From Parus major (taxonomy: Eukaryota > Chordata > Aves > Passeriformes > Paridae), in assembly GCF_001522545.3 (NCBI RefSeq), contig NC_031783.1, positions 2,630,472 through 2,694,471 on the forward strand: DNA of 64,000 nucleotides, given 5' to 3'. The notes under the pieces are model-generated. The model was not told where the DNA came from. It worked only from the letters and a program-made list of their open reading frames with translations, and made no database searches. Made by a program: the position numbers and the translations under genes. Each line of letters starts with the position of its first letter. Position 1 is the first letter of the stretch. This document shows positions 57,701 to 64,000 of this stretch, one piece after another.

Positions 57701-57840
57701 ATATCACTGTGTTCTGTGTTAGTGTGGTTTTTAACACTGAGACTGTTTGGTTTGGTTCTTTAACTTATTGCAAATTGTGCCGTGCTGGACTTGCTCTAAC
57801 CGGAATGGTTTCAATAAACCCTCTTTTGCATTGTTTGTAA
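54726..57840 (+). other. FAM234A: FAM234A 3' untranslated region
   Basis: About 3.1 kb from the stop to the distal AATAAA at 57813-57818. An earlier AATAAATAAA (56031-56040) could give a shorter 3' UTR of about 1.3 kb. A C-tract lies at 56051-56063. That transcription really continues to the distal site is inferred. Confidence 0.6.
57813..57818 (+). terminator. FAM234A: FAM234A distal polyadenylation signal AATAAA
   Basis: Canonical hexamer followed by a strong T/GT-rich tract (TTTTGCATTGTTTGTAA at 57824-57840), typical of an efficient cleavage site. Confidence 0.65.
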
Positions 57841-59252
57841 ATGGTGCCCTGCTTTGATACTGGATGTAGCACAAGACTTTGGGATTTTTTGAGTGACCTC
57901 CTCAAGGCAGAAGGTGCCCCTTCTTGGGAGGGATCCAGGAATCCTGGTGGTGCTTTGATGGCTGAGGTGCCCTGTCCTGCTGTGGGCAGGTGATGGGCCA
58001 GGAAAAAGGAGAAGGGAGTGTATGGAGAGAGGCTGGAGTTAGATAACCAAGCTGGGCCACCCCGTCCCTGCCCCCCACCTGGGGCTCTGTGACCTGGTTT
58101 TACACCCCAGATACCCACTGCAGTCCATCAGCACGAAAATCTCATGCCGGGGTTTGGATTTGGATCAAGCCGGAGGGAGACGCGTGGCAGGCGCTGTCTC
58201 CTGGAGCGCGGGACCATCTGTCACTGCCCGCTGGCTGCCAGCACCGAGGGCCCGAGCTCCATCCTGTGACCGAGGCTCCAGCAGCTTCCCCTGCCCCAGG
58301 GCCCTCTGTCTGCCCCAGCACGGAGCTGAGAACGCCCCTTGCTCCGTGCCAGGCTCTGTGGCAGGGAAGGATGCCATCCTCAGCATCCCAACGGTGTTTG
58401 TTAGCCAGGATACGGGATGGCGCCTCTTGGTCCGTTTGGGGCTGGAGCTGTCCCCAGCTCTGCTGTGTGGGTACGTGTGGAGCAGGCTGGGCTCCAGGGC
58501 TGAGCACTGCTGGGCATCAGCCCCCCTCTCCTTTATGTAACCACCAGCGATAATCCTCTGCAGCAGGGGAATAATCCTGCCGTGCGATCCCCAGCCTCTG
58601 CTCAGATTAACAATCCATGGGCAGGGAGAGTGGCTCAGCTGCCAGCCCTGCTCCTCCAGTGGTGCCCCTGCCAGCCCACAGGGCTGCGTCACTCCAGCCC
58701 CATCCAGGGGCCTTTCTGTCCCCCTGGGGTGTCAGTGGCACACGGGTAATGCCTGCTGTGCCAGCTCAGGCTGGTGCTGCCCCTGGGAGCAAGCACATCT
58801 GTGGGTGATGGCTGTGCCATGGGCACACGTTTGGGGGGGCTGGTCCCCTCCCGGGCTCTGCACCCTTGCTGGCTGCTGCAGGCGTGGGAGGACATCGCTT
58901 CCAGCCCAGAGTTCAGGTCACGATCCAGCCTGGAGAAGTGGGCAGCGTTTTGTGCACCTCCCACCCTGCCAGTGCCGCCCCGGCCCCGCTCCCCAAAAAC
59001 CACGGGAGCCTCAATGTTTCCCCACGGGGGTTTTACTGTGTCGTGCCCGGGGTGGGAGGAGGGGGTGACCCCGCACCAGGCCGGCTGGGTGCGGCTTCCC
59101 CGAGGGGCGGGAGGGTGTGGGGATGTGAGCGGGGGCTGCGGCGGGGTCAGCCCCGGGGGGAATATGGCTTCTGTCCTCCAGTGCTACTGCCGGCAGGGTC
59201 CTGCGGCGGGGCTGGGTGTGCTGGGTCAGGGGCTCCCGGGGGGCTGCGGCTC
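57841..59252. other. Convergent intergenic region and RGS11 3' UTR
   Basis: FAM234A and RGS11 converge here. The RGS11 3' UTR must begin at 59252 and run left, but I see no canonical AATAAA on the - strand. Weak candidates are AGTAAA (+ strand TTTACT, 59032-59037) and CATAAA (58532-58537). No other gene is recognised. Confidence 0.5.
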
Positions 59253-62200
59253 TCAGCTCTCCTCCTCGGGGACGGCGGCAGTGGAAGGGCTCCTGCTCCT
59301 CTCCTCGGCATCGCCCGCGGGCAGCAGCAGCGCCGGGCTGGGGCTGGAGTGCCGCTGTTTGCGCATGAAGGGGAACACCCTGCGGGCAGAACGGGGTCAG
59401 AAGCGGCGGGGACCACCCCAGGTGGGCCCCAGGGGACGGCCCCTGCCCTCACCGCTTCTTGGTCTCCGGGGGAATGATGGCCTCGGCCAGGAGGTTCTTG
59501 TAGAGGTCCGACTTGAGGAACCGTGGGTAGGAGTCCTGGGCGAGCAGAGACGTCAGGATCCTGCCCAGCCCGGCACTGCCCAGCCCCGCCCTCACCCACC
59601 TTCTTCATCAGCATGTAGATGTGCATCTGGGCATCGTCCATCACGTAGCGATGGGGCGTCTTGATGCCCTCCAGTGTTCGCTCCATCGTTTTGCTGTCGA
59701 TGTTCACCCAGCGCGTGGCCCCGGGAGCCAGGAACTGCCTGGGGAGTCACAGACGGCGGTGAGCCCGGCCCCGCCCCGGGACAGGGCACCGTGATGGCCT
59801 GAGCACCCCCAAAACCTCCATCCTGGTCCTCCCGACACTCACTGGTAGATGGAGTCCACGATCTCGGCGATGCGGGACTGCTCCCCGTAGCGCAGCTCCT
59901 CACACGCCTCCCAGAAGCTCAGGTTCTCAGCTGGGGAGGGGGACATGGTGCTGGCAATGGGGACATGGCACTGGGCACCCCTTGTGGGCAACTCCCTCAT
60001 GGGCACAGAGCCAGCTGGGACAGTGGAACCAGGGAAACTGGGGCAGATTAGCTGGGAGGTACTGGGATGTGCTGGAGGGCTGAGGAGAGCCAGGACACGG
60101 TAATGGGTTGCTTTGGTTGTGTTGGGATTGGACAGTGGATTTAGGCACCCCTGGGACATGGTGGGTTTGGCAGTGCTGGGTCACAGTGGTGGGTCTGGAC
60201 TGCCAAGACACAGCAGTGTTTTGGGGCTGGGGCCTCTCACCACTGAACTCCTTCTTGAGGAATTCCAGGAGCTGTGCCCGGCCCAGGGGGTCGTTGATGA
60301 GCTCACTGAAGTTGAAGCCCCAGCGCTCCACACGCAGTTTTGTGGGGGTCGTCACTCTGTGGGTGACAGCGGCACTGGGGCTGGCAGCCCATGGCAGCTT
60401 GCCTGACCCCACAGACCCCACAACCCTCTCCTGTGGGTTGGAGCTGTGGGGGGCCTGGGGCACTTACGTGGGGGCATTCATGGCCCAGTACGTGGTGTCA
60501 TCTGTGATCCAGGGGTTGCTGGGCAGGCAGCCGGACATGATGGGGTCGTGGGGCACATACTGCTCGTTGAACTTGATGTACCTGCCAGGAGTGGTGGCTG
60601 GAGGACACCAGGGCCACCAACCCCCAGCCACCGTGGGGACATGATGGGGACACGGTGGGGATGTGCCCAAGCTGTGCAGAGCCTCAGCTCCACTCCCTGC
60701 TGAGGGACATGGCGCAGTGGTGCCAGCACCAGCTGCCGGGATGGGGGTGGCCCTGTCACCCCACCAGGGGCCCAGCCCGTGGCTGGGGCAGCGGCTGCCA
60801 CTCACCCCTCAAGGCAGATGGAGGACTTCACCCTGGTCCTGGCCATGGCCTTTCTGCAGTACTCGATCTGGGGCCAGGCGCAGGGGAGATGTTGGGGTGC
60901 CTGGCAGCTCATGTCCCCCAGGAGCTGCCCCCACCCCTTTCCCCACTCACCTCTCGCTTGTAGTAATCCATGTTCTTGGTCTGCAAGAGACACACAGGGC
61001 TGGGTGAGGGCACAGTGGGACCAGGACATTCCCCTGCCACCAGCGCCCTGGACAATCCAGGCACCCATTCCCCCACCCTGGGACTCTGTAGCCCATCCTC
61101 ATGACCCCCAGCCTCATTCCCCCTGCCCTCCTGGCTCAGCCAGCGCAGCCTGTGGAATGAACCGTGGCCTCCCCCCCTCCACACCCCGGTGTGACACCAG
61201 CCCTAGGTTAGTGACACTTACGTGGGCAGAGGACACGGCACAGGGCGCAGAGAAGAGAAAGTGGGTGGTTAGTGAGGACAGCCTGGGGGTGCTGGGGCAG
61301 CATTAGTGGGGTCACAACACAAGGGAGGGCTTGGTGAGTGCTGCCAGGGCTCCCTGCAGCACAGCTGCCCTGCAGGGATTAGAGGTGCTGGCACAGAGGG
61401 GTGGTGGGTGCAAGGACAGACCCACGGACTCTCCATGCATGGGGTGGGGGGACACACGGATGTTAGCAGAGCTGGGGCCCACCCCTCACCCCAAAATGTG
61501 GGCACAGGCTGGGGTGAGATGGGTGGGCACCCACCGGGGCAGCTCTACACGCCGGCGCAGGCACTGGGTGTGCCCTGTGCCCACTGGCAGCGCCAGGGCT
61601 GCCTGGACATCCCCACTCACCAGCTGGACACGGGTGGTGTGGCAGTTCCTGCGCTCGGGACCCTGCTCCAGCACATTAGGGGCTCCTGGCTACAACGAGA
61701 GCATCATGCTGGAGGCCGGGGGGACCCCCTGCGCCCCCAGCCCCGCTGTCCAGGCCGAGGCCGTGGGTGACGCCAGGGCTGCACCCTCCAGCCCTCCCCG
61801 CCAGCCCGCGCTCACCGGGGGCCGGTTGACGAGCCAGTACGCCTGTTCCTGGCAGTCGATGACGATGCGGTCGCCCTTGCGCCGCTGCTTGGCTGCCCTG
61901 GGCGTGCAGAGGCAGCGGGGAGGTGCTGGCACCCTGCCTGCCCGGCACCCGGGGCTGCTCCATCCCGGCCGCTCCCCGGGCCGCAGCGGTGCCGGCCGTG
62001 CCCGCACTCACCGGAGCTGCTCCCGTGCCTGCATCACCACGAAGTCCCAGGTGTGGTTGATCCGCTTGTGCAGGAGGTTGTAGTTATCCTGGGGAGCGAC
62101 AGGTAGGCACGGACGGTGCAGCACTTTTCCCCTTGCCTGGCCCCGGGTCCTGCTGCCGCTCCAGCACAGGGAGAGCCGGTGCCCCCCGCCACGGGTGAGA

Positions 62201-64000
62201 CCCCGCTCCTGGGTGAGCCGGGACTCCCCCAGCCCATCAAAGGGGTGAGGAGGGCACCTCTCACCTTCTCGTGCTCGATCAGATCGCCCTGCTTGCGGAT
62301 GTTCTTCTTGGCCAGGTAAATGGCTGCAAGAGAAGCGGCGGCGCTCAGCGGGGCTGGGAAGGGCTCGCAGCCCGTGTTGGTGCCAGCGGCACGGCGGCAC
62401 CCACCGTAGTCCAGCTCCGTGGCCGGCCACTTGGTGCTGGTCCAGAAATAGGGGGTCTGTGGGGGAGGAAGCGGCTGAGGCACCTGCCATGGGGTGCCAC
62501 GGTGCCCAGCCGGGACAGCCCCGGCGTTTGGGCTGTGCCGTGCCCCGGTGCGGCTGTACCTGGAAGCGATAGGGCGACTCATCCGCCCGCAGCACCAGGC
62601 TGCGCGGGTCCTTGAGGGGGTAGATGTAGCCGTGCTTCACGATGAGGTTGCCGAGGTGCAGCGACTCTGCGGAATGGGATTGGGGGCTGCGGGGAGGCTC
62701 GGCAGCCCCACTCGCCCCCCGGTGCCAGCTGCCTCTGCCAGGGCACTCACCCTCCTCGGAGATTCCGTACTTCTGGATGAGCCACTCCACGATGTCGTTC
62801 CCTGGGGACAGAGGCTGTGTTATTGAGGCGCAATAGGGGGTTCTCGACAAGGGGGGTTCTCGGCTGGGGCACCTGGTGGCAGTGCCAGGGGTCACTCAGG
62901 GTGACCAGGGCCCTGCCAAGGACGTGCGAGCGCCCGCCCCTCGCAGCCGATGCATAATTGATCGCAGCTGCAGCTCTGAGCACCCGGGGTGCGGGGACAG
63001 GAGCTGCTGCGGGGCTGGGGACACCCGGGGGGCTCCCACACGCCTTCCCCACCCTCCTCGCGGGGGACCCCATGGCGGAGACCCACCTGTCATAGCGTGA
63101 GGGATGACAGTGATGAGCAAACGCTGGTTCCTCATCTTGATGCCCATGTCGGGGTCCTGCATGCTGACGATCATCCGCTCCATCTGCCGGGCAAGGAACC
63201 GCTGTGCTCAGCCCCGCGACGGCGGCACCGGGCCCGGACACAGCCTGGCTCCCCTCACTGTGACCCCGGGCACCCTGGGACCTGCACACAGCCTGGGTCC
63301 CCGCAACCCGACAGGGACACCCGTGCACATCCTGGGGACAGCCTGGAGCCCCGCAGTGCCCCAGGACACCTCGTGCCCAGCCCTAGGGACAGCCGGGCAC
63401 ACCACAGCCTGACCGAGGCACCCAGCAGCTGGACGAGCATGTGATGCTGGAGCTGCAAACACTCATCCTTCGGGCATCCCTGGCCCGGAGAACCCCGGTG
63501 TTGGGGAGTGAGCTCTGCCGAGGCTGTGGCAGCACCCCAGCCCGGCGTGGGGGAGCAGAACACGCAGCTCTGGGGCGCTGCCCGTGGATATTCCCTGGTG
63601 GGGCGATTCCCGGTGCCCCGTGGCGACTCCGGTCTACCCGCTGTCCCGCGTTCTCTGGGTGGTGCTGGTGCTGCCCCAGTCCCAGGCGATCCCTCGCCCG
63701 CGCCTCCGACGCCCGAGTAACCCAGGGCAGTGTCAGTGTCTGGTCCCCACGGTCCCAGCGCCCCGTCCCCGCTCCACACGGTGCCGCTGCCCGGTGCCCT
63801 CGGTACGCCCTCCCCACGATGCCCGTGCCAGATCCCCACAGTCCCAACACCGGTTGCCCGCTCCCCACGTTGGCGGTGCCCGGTTTCCGCCGTGCTCGGC
63901 CCCGGCGCGGTGCCCCCTCCCCGCGGAGCGGCTGCCGGTGCTGGTGTCGCTCACCTTGCGCAGACAGGGCATCTGCAGGCGGGGGTGCCGGCCGCGGGGG
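59253..64000 (-). CDS. RGS11: RGS11, R7-family regulator of G-protein signalling (5' end at edge)
   Basis: Spliced on the - strand from 17 exons: 64000-63955 (open at edge), 63183-63087, 62801-62751, 62666-62560, 62456-62405, 62323-62265, 62088-62012, 61897-61816, 61689-61621, 60980-60951, 60867-60806, 60581-60468, 60356-60241, 59930-59843, 59738-59600, 59535-59453, 59379-59253 (TGA 59255-59253). From the in-frame ATG at 63972-63970 the product is 456 residues (human 467). The frame stays open to the edge with residues (RLQM) like the human leader, so the true start may be outside. RGS11 speeds GTP hydrolysis on Gi/o alpha as an obligate dimer with Gbeta5, notably at retinal ON-bipolar synapses. 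Domains counted from this ATG: DEP about 28-105, DHEX to about 200, GGL about 207-270 ending in SNPW, RGS about 288-405 ([38 protein letters not shown]). RGS11 is chosen over RGS6/7/9 by the short Ser/Pro tail after HSSPSPALL and by position beside FAM234A. Introns are as short as 73 bp. Confidence 0.95.
63230..63940. repeat. Degenerate GC-rich tandem tracts in RGS11 intron 1
   Basis: Two stretches (about 63240-63420 and 63730-63890) repeat short CCTGGGACAGCC- and GCCCGGTGCCC-like segments with poor period control. They look like decayed minisatellites; edges are approximate. Confidence 0.45.

Noticed and set aside
61222..61260. Strong-looking RGS11 donor CCCAC|GTAAGTG on the - strand at 61221-61220
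   Set aside because: There is no usable acceptor close by, and exons on both sides (61689-61621 and 60980-60951) already join in frame like the mammalian protein. Probably a cryptic site.

Overview
This is nuclear genomic DNA from a vertebrate, most likely a bird. The evidence is five multi-exon genes with canonical GT-AG introns (many only 70-150 bp), GC-rich CpG-island promoters, and several CR1-type LINE remnants of the avian kind as almost the only interspersed repeats. A songbird is a reasonable guess, but I cannot prove the order from the sequence. All protein identifications rest on my reading of the spliced translations against known vertebrate families; no search was run.

Layout, left to right. 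(1) 1-12150: the 3' 23 coding exons of CLCN7 on the + strand, the lysosomal/osteoclast 2Cl-/H+ exchanger ClC-7; its first ~70 residues lie left of the window. (2) 12795-14850, - strand: PERCC1, a two-exon gene with a TATA box, convergent with CLCN7. (3) 14880-17700: intergenic DNA, with a conserved-looking AT-rich block beside PERCC1, GC-rich minisatellites and the LUC7L CpG island. (4) 17780-35750, + strand: LUC7L, a U1 snRNP-associated splicing factor, complete in 10 coding exons. (5) 36560-57840, + strand: FAM234A (ITFG3), with a CpG-island promoter interrupted by a 75-base assembly gap, a presumed non-coding first exon and 11 coding exons. (6) 59253-64000, - strand: RGS11, a Gbeta5-binding R7-family RGS protein, 17 exons, running off the right edge at its 5' end.

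The genes do not form one pathway. LUC7L, FAM234A and RGS11 keep the order known from human 16p13.3, where they lie just downstream of the alpha-globin cluster. CLCN7 and PERCC1 are also 16p13.3 genes but sit more than 1 Mb away in human. Their direct junction here, in gap-free sequence, marks an evolutionary rearrangement between 14.9 and 17.7 kb. I found no prokaryotic-type system, CRISPR array, tRNA or rRNA. The most interesting items are the PERCC1 locus (promoter, overlapping uORF, candidate intestinal enhancer), the synteny junction, and promoter architecture at LUC7L and FAM234A.
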